Assembly: GCA_050949745.1 (NCBI GenBank)
Contig: JBMNGF010000001.1
Coordinates: 62,001 to 126,000 of the forward strand
Direction: 5' to 3'
DNA: 64,000 nucleotides
DNA from: Syntrophaceticus sp050949745
GTDB taxonomy: Bacteria > Bacillota > DSM-12270 > Thermacetogeniales > Thermacetogeniaceae
Below, one piece after another: positions 25,235-33,992 of this stretch (position 1 is the first letter of the stretch; every line of letters begins with the position of its first letter). The position numbers and the translations under genes were made by a program. The notes beneath the pieces were generated by a model that was given only the letters and a program-made list of their open reading frames with translations, ran no database searches and was not told the DNA's origin.

Positions 25235-26833
25235 TCATAGTTGCTGTAACGCAGCCCCAAGAAAATCTCTAAAAAGAGGGTGTGGCCTGTTGGGGCGTGA
25301 TTTAAATTCCGGATGAAACTGGCAGCCAACAAACCAGGGGTGTTCAGGCAATTCAACTACTTCCACCAACTCTCCGTCAAGGGATGTCCCAGTAACCCTC
25401 ATCCCCTGCTCAGTAATGAGTTTACGGTAAGTGTTGTTAAATTGATGGCGATGCCGATGGCGCTCCTCCACCACTTCTTGGCCATAGGCAGCAAATGCCC
25501 TGCTGTTTGGCACCAGCTTGCAGGGATATTTGCCCAGCCGCATTGTTCCCCCAGTATATTCCATATTTTCCTGACCGGGAAGGGAGGTGATAACCGGATG
25601 AACTGTACAGGGATCAGCCTCTATGCTGTTGGCCTCCTGCAGCCCACAGACCGATCGGGCAAACTCGATTACAGCACACTGCATCCCCAGACAGATCCCC
25701 AGGAAGGGGATCCTGTTCTCACGAGCATAAGCAGCAGCCTTGATCTTACCGGCAATCCCTCGATTGCCAAACCCTCCGGGTACAATGATTCCCTGCACTC
25801 CAGCAAAGATATCCCTGGCGTTATCATCATCCAAATGCTCAGCATCAACCCAATTGACCTGCACATGGGTTTTATGGAAAAGCCCTGCATGACAGAGGGC
25901 CTCTGTGACACTAAGATAAGCATCTTTGAGTTCTATATATTTGCCAACTAATGCTACCTTTACACTCTTTTTAGGATGAAGATAGGTATTGACGACATTT
26001 TTCCATTCTTCTAGATTCGGTGTCCGCTGAGGAATATCCAGGCGACTGCTGATGATATCGGCAATTCCCTGCTCCTCCAGCATCAAGGGCACCTGGTAGA
26101 TAGAATCAGCATCTACCACCTCGATCACTGCATCTTTATCAATATCGCAGAAGAGGGCGATCTTGTCCTTTAATTCCTTAGAGAGCGGCCATTCACTGCG
26201 GCAGGCAATGATATCCGGCTGAATCCCGATGGAGCGTAGCTCCTTCACACTGTGCTGTGTGGGCTTTGTCTTTAATTCCTCAGCAGACTTCAAATAAGGA
26301 ACCAGTGTCACATGGATGTTGAGAACATTATCCCGCCCGATGTCGGCCTTAAACTGACGGATTGCCTCCAAAAAGGGAAGGGATTCGATATCTCCTACAG
26401 TTCCTCCGATTTCCGTAATCACTATATCTGGCTTATCCTCAACAGCTACCTGTTGGATATTATTTTTGATCTCATTTGTGATATGGGGAATAACCTGAAC
26501 AGTTCCCCCATTGTATTCTCCTCGGCGCTCCTTACGGATCACCCTATCATAGATACGACCGGCAGTAATACTGCAGCTCTGGGTCAAATTTTGGTCCAAA
26601 AAACGCTCATAGTGCCCCAGATCCAAGTCAGTCTCTGCCCCGTCTTCTGTAACAAAAACCTCCCCATGCTGATAGGGGCTCATGTTCCCCGGGTCAATGT
26701 TAATATAAGGATCAAGCTTCTGGATGATCACTGAGAACCCACGGTCTTTCAGCAGACGGCCCAGGGATGCTGCAGTGATTCCCTTGCCCAGAGAGGATAC
26801 AACTCCACCTGTAACAAATATGTATTTCGTCAA
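25235..26833 (-). CDS. pyrG: CTP synthase
   Basis: CTP synthase aminates UTP using glutamine and ATP. The 532-residue protein has the N-terminal amidoligase domain (FVTGGVVSSLGKGITAASLG) and the C-terminal class I glutaminase domain with nucleophile in FLGICLGMQ and the His-Glu pair in GCQFHPEFKSRP. The start is TTG at 26833. In B. subtilis pyrG also lies between the fba and argS genes, so synteny supports the call. Confidence 0.97.
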   Translation of the reverse strand: MTKYIFVTGGVVSSLGKGITAASLGRLLKDRGFSVIIQKLDPYINIDPGNMSPYQHGEVFVTEDGAETDLDLGHYERFLDQNLTQSCSITAGRIYDRVIRKERRGEYNGGTVQVIPHITNEIKNNIQQVAVEDKPDIVITEIGGTVGDIESLPFLEAIRQFKADIGRDNVLNIHVTLVPYLKSAEELKTKPTQHSVKELRSIGIQPDIIACRSEWPLSKELKDKIALFCDIDKDAVIEVVDADSIYQVPLMLEEQGIADIISSRLDIPQRTPNLEEWKNVVNTYLHPKKSVKVALVGKYIELKDAYLSVTEALCHAGLFHKTHVQVNWVDAEHLDDDNARDIFAGVQGIIVPGGFGNRGIAGKIKAAAYARENRIPFLGICLGMQCAVIEFARSVCGLQEANSIEADPCTVHPVITSLPGQENMEYTGGTMRLGKYPCKLVPNSRAFAAYGQEVVEERHRHRHQFNNTYRKLITEQGMRVTGTSLDGELVEVVELPEHPWFVGCQFHPEFKSRPNRPHPLFRDFLGAALQQL

Positions 26834-26961
26834 GCCCTCTCCCTCTACTTTCTTATAAAAACTCTTGTTTCTGATTGTATAAAATATTACTGCAAAGCAT
26901 ACAACGCCAATTGTAAAGCTCCACTGAGGGAAATGTCAAGTTGGTTATTAATAGACCATAA

Positions 26962-27603
26962 TCAGTCATGATAATCAAGCACCAAAAGCTCTTGTTCGTC
27001 AGGAAGGTCAGCAGTTGTTCCCTGCCATGACTTGTCCCTTTGCACCCGGTCAAAGTAAAGGGTGAACTTTTCCACCACATCTAGCTCAAAGGATAGAGCA
27101 GGAGTCTTATAGTGCATAGGTATCACCAAACGAGGCTGGAGCTGGGCAACAACATCCCGCGCCTCTCTGCCATCGATAGTGAAAATACCCCCTACCGGAA
27201 CCATCAGAATATCAATCTTCCCAATACTTTTTACTGTTCCTTCATCAAGCAAATGCCCCAAATCCCCCAGATGGCAGAGACGCAGCCCATCCATCTCCCA
27301 GACAAAAATGAGGTTCTCACCGCGTTTTGCCCCTCTTACCTCATCGTGAAAAACCTGAAAGCCCTTGATCTCCAGTGACTGAAAGTGATGTTCGCCAGCT
27401 TCTCTGACCACCTCCGGCTCTCCCGGCAGCAGGCTGACCGCGTTGTGATCATGGTGGTCATGGCTAACCGTAACTACATCCGCCTCTACTTGTGGCAAGG
27501 GATAGCCTACCTCTTCATCAAAGGGATCTGTAAGCAGAGAGACCCCCTCCCCCTGACAGTGAAAACAAGCATGTCCTAGCCAGTGAATGATCACAAGAAT
27601 CAC
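26962..27603 (-). CDS. UlaG-like metallo-beta-lactamase-fold hydrolase
   Basis: This is a metal-dependent hydrolase of 213 residues. The metal motif is SHDHHDHN around residue 47, with later ligands in LCHLGDLGH, a pattern of the UlaG/RomA branch of the MBL fold (family YtkL). The start is GTG at 27603 overlapping the argS TGA (GTGA), so it is translated with argS. The substrate is unknown; a role linked to argS is not implied. Confidence 0.85.
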   Translation of the reverse strand: MILVIIHWLGHACFHCQGEGVSLLTDPFDEEVGYPLPQVEADVVTVSHDHHDHNAVSLLPGEPEVVREAGEHHFQSLEIKGFQVFHDEVRGAKRGENLIFVWEMDGLRLCHLGDLGHLLDEGTVKSIGKIDILMVPVGGIFTIDGREARDVVAQLQPRLVIPMHYKTPALSFELDVVEKFTLYFDRVQRDKSWQGTTADLPDEQELLVLDYHD

Positions 27604-29270
27604 ATCCTTTCCGGAGCCGAAACCCCGATGATTTTTAAGGTATTGCGCAAAGTAATGCGGCAGGCATTGACCAGCACCAGCCGACCCTCACGCAGGCCAG
27701 GCTCTGCATTAAGCACATGGCAGTTTGTATAGAATCCGTGAAAAAGATTGGCCAATTCATAGGCGTAATGGGCCAAACGATGAGGCTCTAAGCTTTCTGC
27801 CGCATACTTGATCTCTCCGGGAAGCTCAGCGATCTTCTCCAAAAGAGCAAACTCTGCCGGCTCTTGGAGCAAACTGCAATCGATCTCCTGTGCTGAAGGG
27901 ATTTCTCCAGCCTGACGCAGGATACTGCAGATGCGAGCGTGGGCATACTGGATATAATAAACAGGGTTATCACTAGACTGTTCTTTAGCAAGATCCAGGT
28001 CAAAATCCAGATGACTGTCAGAACTGCGGTTAAGGAAGAAGTAGCGTGCCGCATCTGTGCCCACCTCTTCCATCAGTTCCCTTAAAGTAACGTACTCCCC
28101 GGAGCGCTTGGACATTCTCACCGGCTCCCCTCCCCTGAACAGCCTGACCAGCTGCATAATGATCACATGAAGGCGGTCAGGATCAAAACTCAGGGCCTCC
28201 AATGCACCTTTCATACGAGCCACATGGCCATGATGATCCGCACCCCAGATGTTGATCACCCGGTCAAACCCGCGCTGAAACTTATTTTTGTGGTAGGCGA
28301 TATCTGCAGCAAAATAAGTAGGGACACTGTTGCTGCGCACCAGCACCTCATCCTTCTCATCCCCGAAAAGACTGGAGCGGAACCAGATGGCCTCATCCTT
28401 TTCGTAAAGATATCCCTTTTGCTGCAGTTCCCATAAAACAGCCTCAATATCCCCGGAGTCATGAAGTGACTGTTCGGAAAACCAGACATCATAATTAACG
28501 CCAAAATCGGCCAGATCCTCCTTCATCTGTTCCAGCTTCTCTTTAAGCGCATACTTGACCAGGACCTCACGGCGCAGCTGCGGGGCTACCTGCAGGTATT
28601 TGTCCCCTACCGCAGAGATCAGCCGACCCATGCTTTCAATAAGATCCTCTCCGGGATAACCACTCTCAGGAAAGGGAACATCCTGACCCAGCAACTGCAG
28701 ATAACGGGCTTCCAGAGAGCGACCAAAATTCTCGATCTGCTTCCCTGTGTCATTGATATAAAATTCCTTGGTCACTTCATGCCCCACAGCAGCTAATACA
28801 TTGGCCAGCGTATCACCTAATGCCGCACCCCGTGCATTTCCCATATGCAGAAGTCCTGTAGGATTTGCACTGACAAATTCCACCTGTATCTTCTGCCTGT
28901 TTTCCCCGGATAAAGTGCAGCCATAGCGACCATCCATCTCCTCTACTTCTGGCAGAACATCATAGACCCAGGATGGATCTAGAAAAATGTTGATGAAACC
29001 GGGCCCAGCTATTTCATGCCTGACTATCTGATTCTTCCCAGTAGGGAAGTACTCGAGAATAGCTTGAGCAATCTTCCGAGGAGCATTTTTTGCCGGACGG
29101 GCAAGAACCATAGCAATATTGGCCGCCAAATCCCCATGCTCCTTTTCTCGCGGCTTTTCCAATGTAAAGAGGGGAAGTTCCTCAAAGGATAATTTGCCTT
29201 CCTCCCGCGCCTGTAGGGCAGCTTCCTGTAAATCCTGATAAATTTCAGACTTTAAGCGTTCTAGCAACAT
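27600..29270 (-). CDS. argS: Arginyl-tRNA synthetase
   Basis: This class I synthetase charges tRNA-Arg. The 556-residue protein has the N-terminal additional domain, the HIGH-like motif in NPTGLLHMGNARGA, the KMSKS-like VRMSKRSGEYV and the C-terminal DALR anticodon-binding domain. The start is ATG at 29270. No T-box leader is visible in the 214 bases upstream. It is the last gene of the block matching rho-tal-fba-pyrG-argS of B. subtilis. Confidence 0.97.
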   Translation of the reverse strand: MLLERLKSEIYQDLQEAALQAREEGKLSFEELPLFTLEKPREKEHGDLAANIAMVLARPAKNAPRKIAQAILEYFPTGKNQIVRHEIAGPGFINIFLDPSWVYDVLPEVEEMDGRYGCTLSGENRQKIQVEFVSANPTGLLHMGNARGAALGDTLANVLAAVGHEVTKEFYINDTGKQIENFGRSLEARYLQLLGQDVPFPESGYPGEDLIESMGRLISAVGDKYLQVAPQLRREVLVKYALKEKLEQMKEDLADFGVNYDVWFSEQSLHDSGDIEAVLWELQQKGYLYEKDEAIWFRSSLFGDEKDEVLVRSNSVPTYFAADIAYHKNKFQRGFDRVINIWGADHHGHVARMKGALEALSFDPDRLHVIIMQLVRLFRGGEPVRMSKRSGEYVTLRELMEEVGTDAARYFFLNRSSDSHLDFDLDLAKEQSSDNPVYYIQYAHARICSILRQAGEIPSAQEIDCSLLQEPAEFALLEKIAELPGEIKYAAESLEPHRLAHYAYELANLFHGFYTNCHVLNAEPGLREGRLVLVNACRITLRNTLKIIGVSAPERM

Positions 29271-29484
29271 TCCATTCTCCTCTTTGTATTTCTTTTACTT
29301 CTATTATCTGGCATTATATCACTTTTATGCAGCTCTGATCTACATGACGAGGAGCAGAACCTTTATGGCAGATGATAGCCTCATATTATAAATACTAGAG
29401 ATATGATAATAACCCTGCCCCCGGAAAACCAATCCGCAACTATTAGTCCCAAAACTAAAAAAATGATCAGCATTAATCCCTTAC
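29271..29484. other. Spacer between argS and the kinase gene, nothing recognised
   Basis: This AT-rich gap contains no repeat of the three local families, no convincing hairpin with a U-tract and no plausible small gene. It presumably holds the argS promoter. Confidence 0.4.
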
Positions 29485-30534
29485 TCAAATATATTTTATA
29501 CAGGGAAAGGTTATTGTTACAGTACACCCCTCACCTGGGTTATTGGCAACATCGATCCCCCCTCCGTGATTATTCACGATCTCACGGCATACATAAAGGC
29601 CCAGTCCTGTCCCCTCATCCCGGGTTGTGAAGAAGGGATCGAATATGCGCGAGAGAACATCCTTAGGGACTCCGGGGCCAGTATCCCGGACAAAGAAAGC
29701 GACCATATCCTTTTCCTTCAGGTGTTTGATTCCTACATAGACCTCCCCATTCAGGGGCGTAACCTCTATGGCGTTTTTTAGGACATTGACCACGACCTGG
29801 TAAAACTGATCCCGGTCAAGGCTGACCGGTGGAAGATCCGGATCACAGGAAAAAGAAAAACGGATTCCTTTACTTTTAACCTCTGACTTATAAAGTGAAA
29901 GGATATCACTAAGCAGTTCTTCCATATCACAAGGCCGACGCTCGGGAGTACCTGGTTTAGCCAGCCGTAGGTAATCGGTGATCAGGGTGTTGAGCCGATC
30001 CAGTGACCTGAGCATAACCTTCACATATTCCAACTGTCTGGCATCCTCCAGTTCCTTCTTCAAGAGCTGGAGGTAACCCTTTATAGCACTTAGGGGATTG
30101 CGGACCTCATGCAGAGCAATAGCAGCGATCTGCCCAATAATAGCCAAACGCTCAGACTTGAGCACTGCCTGCTCCAATTCCTGCCGGTCTGTGGCATCCC
30201 AGAGTAAAAGAACACCCCCAGCATTTTCCCCATCATCTCCCTTAAGGATTTTAGTACTCACATAGGAAGGATAAAAATCAGTTAAAGGGGCAGCAGTCCC
30301 TGTATATTCCTCACCTGCAAATATCCGAAAAAGAGGATGCTCGGCAGGGACTCCTTTTTCTTGCAGCAGTCTTTTTATGTTCTCCTCACACACTTGATTA
30401 GGATCAAGACCCATTACCTTTGCCAGGTTGCTGTTCATAAAGGCAACTTTTCCGGTTCGATCAAAAACCGCTATCCCCAGGGGAAGCGCTTCAAAAGCCT
30501 GGTAAAAAATAGGTGCATCCTTAATTCTCCCCAT
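29485..30534 (-). CDS. PAS-domain sensor histidine kinase, orphan, sporulation-kinase-like
   Basis: This soluble 349-residue kinase has a single PAS domain (about 8-115, LPLGIAVFDRTGKVAFMN), a HisKA dimerisation helix with His142 in LHEVRNPLSAIKGYLQLL, and a HATPase domain with N-box VVNVLKNAIEVTP, G1 DTGPGVP and G2 GTGLGLYV. The H-box closely resembles those of Spo0-type phosphorelay kinases (KinA family). There is no membrane segment, and no response regulator lies nearby, so an Spo0F or Spo0A-like target is plausible but inferred. The gene starts one base after the winged-helix stop and ends the five-gene KaiC/V4R operon. Confidence 0.9.
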   Translation of the reverse strand: MGRIKDAPIFYQAFEALPLGIAVFDRTGKVAFMNSNLAKVMGLDPNQVCEENIKRLLQEKGVPAEHPLFRIFAGEEYTGTAAPLTDFYPSYVSTKILKGDDGENAGGVLLLWDATDRQELEQAVLKSERLAIIGQIAAIALHEVRNPLSAIKGYLQLLKKELEDARQLEYVKVMLRSLDRLNTLITDYLRLAKPGTPERRPCDMEELLSDILSLYKSEVKSKGIRFSFSCDPDLPPVSLDRDQFYQVVVNVLKNAIEVTPLNGEVYVGIKHLKEKDMVAFFVRDTGPGVPKDVLSRIFDPFFTTRDEGTGLGLYVCREIVNNHGGGIDVANNPGEGCTVTITFPCIKYI

Positions 30535-30535
30535 C

Positions 30536-30841
30536 CTACATCTCCCTATGATTATTAAAAAATGAAGAGATCAATTCACCATTTTTCAACTGATACAAAT
30601 GAACACTATTGTATCTCTTTTTCTGGATAAGCCCTATCCTGACCAGAGGATCAAGAGCTTTTTCTATCTCCTCAGAACCCCGGTGTAGGCGTCTGGCCAG
30701 CCCTGCCGCCGTATCAATAGTATGAGGGTTAGCCTGAAAAAAGGCCAGAATGTCTATGCGTACCACGCTGCCCTGTATGGCGCTTCCCAGAATCCCACCA
30801 TCCTGTTTCTTTTCCAGGCGTTCCCTCCCTTCTTCCATCAT
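30536..30841 (-). CDS. Small winged-helix protein of the KaiC/V4R operon
   Basis: The 101-residue protein has a charged N-terminus and a winged-helix-like core from about residue 25 to 92: VVRIDILAFFQANP as the first helix, AAGLARRLHRGSEEIEKALDPLVRIGL as the helix-turn-helix, and KKRYNSVHLYQL as the wing. Such domains bind DNA or mediate protein contacts. ATG 30841 overlaps the V4R gene stop by four bases and its own stop is one base from the kinase start. It may regulate the operon or couple the V4R sensor to output; neither is shown. Confidence 0.72.
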   Translation of the reverse strand: MMEEGRERLEKKQDGGILGSAIQGSVVRIDILAFFQANPHTIDTAAGLARRLHRGSEEIEKALDPLVRIGLIQKKRYNSVHLYQLKNGELISSFFNNHREM

Positions 30842-31851
30842 TTTCTCTCGTTCTCCTCCTCAGGATAGGCATGAAACTCGCAGTATTCTCCATCCAAAGC
30901 CGCGCACTGCATCTCCTCACAGATGATAGGACGCCTTAAAATAACACTCAGACAGGCAGAAAGCTGTCCCCGCAGGAGGTCACAGGCGACTCGCGGTGTG
31001 CGGTAAAGATCAATGCCCTCTACCACTGCCACCTCAAAGGACCGATAGCACCTGATAACAGCATGTCCAGCAGCAGAATCTAAAGAAACAAGCTCTATCC
31101 TACCTATACCACAGTTTTTCATCTCCTCAAAACAAACACTTAAAGATTTCTCAGGTGACTTATAGTAGCCCTGAGCCTCCCTGGCAATACCCAAATATGA
31201 CCTGTACCCTGTATCAAAAAGCACTTTTTTGAGGATAAAAGGAGCGTATTCATTAACAGCAGTAAGGAAAGATTGATAAATATCCTTTGTAAAAAGCACC
31301 GCCCTCTCTCCGGCGATATTCAGAGTGTCATCCACAAAGTGCACCATCTCTGTCCGCAGCCGACGCTTCACCGGGGATATCCTGCCGCGGCAGATCCCGG
31401 ATGCCGATTCAGGTTTTAACTCAACCGTTGTGGAATATTCCACACCCAGGAATTTCTTTAGTACAGACTGCAAGACACCCAGGCGCGGGCAGTAGAACAA
31501 CAGGCTCTCTTTCTGCGCTTCCCGGCAAAATTCCTTGTAAATACAGTGTTCCTGGTCCTTGGCATTCATGGTTACTACAACACTGTCACCATCATCCTCC
31601 ACCTGGAAAGCCCCGTCCTCTAGAAAATCCTGACGTCCAAATGTCTTTAAATAAGCCTTACAAATTTCGCTGGGCTTTGTACTCTCTGGATGGAATTGTT
31701 CTTCATACTCCTTGAGAATCAGCTCCCCGACCCCACGGGTAACTTCGTCCAAGAAATAGTTTCCTCCGAAAGGAATAGCACTGACAGTTTTGCTTAGGTT
31801 CAGGTAAATGGAATTAATAATTTTCAGGTAAAACTTCTCAGCCTTATACAT
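30838..31851 (-). CDS. V4R-domain sensor protein
   Basis: This 337-residue protein has two related halves. The C-terminal half (about 185-325) ends in the cysteine-containing V4R signature MQCAALDGEYCEFHAYP, preceded by a Cys residue in IICEEM; V4R (4-vinyl-reductase-like) domains bind small hydrophobic ligands or metal. The N-terminal half contains a weaker repeat of the same layout. There is no membrane segment. It lies between the RAD55-like ATPase and the winged-helix gene, and V4R domains are known partners of KaiC-type ATPases and NtrC-like regulators. Ligand and role are unknown. Confidence 0.78.
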   Translation of the reverse strand: MYKAEKFYLKIINSIYLNLSKTVSAIPFGGNYFLDEVTRGVGELILKEYEEQFHPESTKPSEICKAYLKTFGRQDFLEDGAFQVEDDGDSVVVTMNAKDQEHCIYKEFCREAQKESLLFYCPRLGVLQSVLKKFLGVEYSTTVELKPESASGICRGRISPVKRRLRTEMVHFVDDTLNIAGERAVLFTKDIYQSFLTAVNEYAPFILKKVLFDTGYRSYLGIAREAQGYYKSPEKSLSVCFEEMKNCGIGRIELVSLDSAAGHAVIRCYRSFEVAVVEGIDLYRTPRVACDLLRGQLSACLSVILRRPIICEEMQCAALDGEYCEFHAYPEEENERK

Positions 31852-31854
31852 AAC

Positions 31855-32571
31855 TTAAACCTCCACATCCGGGGCAAAAATAATCCCAAAAACCGGACTA
31901 ATCCCGAAACGGCGGGGAACCGCATCAAACATCCCGCTCTTCACCTTTCCCACCTGGATCAGCCTTTCCGGCCTTGCCTTTGGCCCACCAAACATCATAC
32001 GCACATTCACATTGTAAAGATGGCTGATAATTGTCATCACCCGCTCATCCAAAACCCCGCCTACAAATACATCCATCGTCAAGATCCCTTTTCTGCGCAG
32101 GGATTTCAGCCTGCTGCGGTGAAACTCCAGGATCTCCTCCTGGCCAAAAGGAATCAAGAGGGTACTGAGGCTGTCTACAACCAGGCGCACCCTGCGATCG
32201 GTGAATCGCTCTAATAGATTGCTCTCTAAAACAGCATATTTTTCCAAGCTATACTGGTTGGCAATAAAATGCCGCTCCTTGCTCTCCTCTTCTTCATAGG
32301 CATCTACAAGAAGTAAACGCCCTGCCTCTTCATAAGCCCTGACTCCTACCCTGTATTCCCTCAAATGGCCGCGCATCACAGCAGGTGGCTCATCACAGGC
32401 CACATAGATACAGATATCTCCACAGAGAAGCCCCTCTTTCAAAAACTCCCCAGCCAGAATCGTTTTCCCTACACCTGTGTCACCATAGACCAATATCTGA
32501 GAACCGTACTCCATTCCCTGAGGAACGACCTGATCCAAACCATCAATACCGAAAAAACCCCGTGTTTTCAT
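31855..32571 (-). CDS. Single-domain RAD55/KaiC-family ATPase
   Basis: The 238-residue RecA-fold ATPase has Walker A GDTGVGKT (residues 30-37), an acidic pair Asp60-Glu61 in YVACDEPPAVM where KaiC proteins carry the catalytic glutamates, and Walker B VRLVVDSLSTL. Unlike the neighbouring double-domain protein it has one domain only. The ATG at 32571 overlaps the stop of the double KaiC gene (ATGA), so the two ATPases are made together and may form mixed rings. No KaiA or KaiB gene is present. Confidence 0.85.
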   Translation of the reverse strand: MKTRGFFGIDGLDQVVPQGMEYGSQILVYGDTGVGKTILAGEFLKEGLLCGDICIYVACDEPPAVMRGHLREYRVGVRAYEEAGRLLLVDAYEEEESKERHFIANQYSLEKYAVLESNLLERFTDRRVRLVVDSLSTLLIPFGQEEILEFHRSRLKSLRRKGILTMDVFVGGVLDERVMTIISHLYNVNVRMMFGGPKARPERLIQVGKVKSGMFDAVPRRFGISPVFGIIFAPDVEV

Positions 32572-33962
32572 GTTCTTAAACCCCCCTGCCGCGGAAATAC
32601 CTGGATTCCTTTCTCCGTGATCTCCATCAGATGGTTTCCTGTAATATGATTAACCCCCCGCAGTTTGTATAGCTCCAGCTGGCGCAGCCTCCTGTTCTGA
32701 AACCAGGCGTATTTGAGTAAAATACTCCCCTGCACTAAAGACTGTACAATAGTAAACTGCTTATCGCTGTCGTGACTTCCCAGAGGGTAAAGAAAAAGAG
32801 AGGTACAGCCCAGCTTATTCAGATTGATAGTTAGGTAATAAAGCTTTTCCCGCAGAACAGAGACATCCTCAATCTGGCTGATCAGAGCGGGAAGGGGATC
32901 CAGCACCAGCCGCTGAATCTGATTTTCTCGAATATATGATGCGAGGTCAATAGCTAGCTCATCGAAACCAGTATCAACAAAGGGCTTAAAAATAATCTGC
33001 ACCTTCTCCTCTTTGGCTAAGGCATCCATGTCCCAAGAGAAGGCTGCTGACTGAAAATGAACTCTCTCAGGAGGTTCTTCCAGAGATACATAAAGCCCCT
33101 TTTCCTGGTAAAGGAGAGCACCCTTAACCAGATACTCAAGCCCCAATACTGATTTGCCAGTACCGGTTTCCCCAGCTACAAGAATTGTTATTCCTGGTGG
33201 CAGTCCTTCCCCTATCAGGTCATCAAGCCCCTTTATACCTGTAGGCAGCTGCCGCCTGGCAGACGTTTGTTTTGGAGTATTGTCAAGTATAGGGCGCAGG
33301 GGAAAGACCCTGGTGCCCCCTTTTTTAATTTGAAAGCTGTGCCTTCCGGATACATGAGATTGGCCGCGGCTTTTCACAACTTCGATTGTGCGCTGACGCG
33401 AAAGGCCATCCCTTGCCTCGTAATGAAGCCGCACCACTACATCAACAAGAAATTCTTCAAAAGAATAAATGTTATCGCTTTCCCCCTCCTGCTCCTTGAT
33501 CAGAAAAGAGGTTAAACCCAGACGGCGCAGTCCATTGCAGAATGAGTAAACAGCCTGTCTGAGTTTGAGAGGATGATGAATTACCTGTCGGAAATGAGAG
33601 ATACTGTCTACAAGCACCCGTTTCGCTCCAATAGACTGCACAACTTCCTCTAGCAAACTTAAATCAGGCTGTAGAACTACTTCCGGAGAGGTACAGATCA
33701 CACGCAGCTTATTCTCTTCCTCCAAAGCCTTCAAGTCCCACCCCAGGCTGCGAGCGTCACGATAAAGAGATTCAGGAAACTGTTCAAAGGTTAGTATAAT
33801 TCCGGGATCACCGAAATCCCTGATCCCACGGTAGATAAATTCCATACCAAGGGTCGTTTTTCCCGCCCCTGGGATGCCTTCCACAAGTACTGTATTCCCG
33901 GCGATTACTCCACCACTCAAAAGATTATCAATTCCTCTGACCCCAATGCTGATTTTAGCCAA
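32568..33962 (-). CDS. Double-domain KaiC-like ATPase
   Basis: Two KaiC/RecA domains in tandem make up this 464-residue protein. Domain 1 has Walker A GIPGAGKT (29-36), Walker B KRVLVDS and, where KaiC has two catalytic glutamates, Glu60-Gln61. Domain 2 (from about residue 238) has Walker A GETGTGKS (264-271), an intact Glu295-Glu296 pair and Walker B QRLVLDPLPAL. No clear copy of the cyanobacterial Ser/Thr autophosphorylation site is visible. The start is TTG 33962, four bases after GGGGGGGGTGTC; the frame extends to a GTG at 33992 without a ribosome site. It is the first gene of the five-gene signalling operon. Confidence 0.88.
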   Translation of the reverse strand: MAKISIGVRGIDNLLSGGVIAGNTVLVEGIPGAGKTTLGMEFIYRGIRDFGDPGIILTFEQFPESLYRDARSLGWDLKALEEENKLRVICTSPEVVLQPDLSLLEEVVQSIGAKRVLVDSISHFRQVIHHPLKLRQAVYSFCNGLRRLGLTSFLIKEQEGESDNIYSFEEFLVDVVVRLHYEARDGLSRQRTIEVVKSRGQSHVSGRHSFQIKKGGTRVFPLRPILDNTPKQTSARRQLPTGIKGLDDLIGEGLPPGITILVAGETGTGKSVLGLEYLVKGALLYQEKGLYVSLEEPPERVHFQSAAFSWDMDALAKEEKVQIIFKPFVDTGFDELAIDLASYIRENQIQRLVLDPLPALISQIEDVSVLREKLYYLTINLNKLGCTSLFLYPLGSHDSDKQFTIVQSLVQGSILLKYAWFQNRRLRQLELYKLRGVNHITGNHLMEITEKGIQVFPRQGGLRT

Positions 33963-33992
33963 GACACCCCCCCCATTTTGGCTAAGTTTCAC

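Noticed and set aside
25204..25356. Longer FemAB-like protein starting at 25356.
   Set aside because: It would overlap the end of pyrG by about 120 bases, and TTG 25203 has a strong ribosome site.
25313..25951. A 212-residue open frame on the plus strand across pyrG.
   Set aside because: It is the antisense of highly conserved CTP synthase motifs and has no ribosome site of note.
29271..29484. T-box leader for argS.
   Set aside because: I see no antiterminator-type conserved block and no terminator hairpin.
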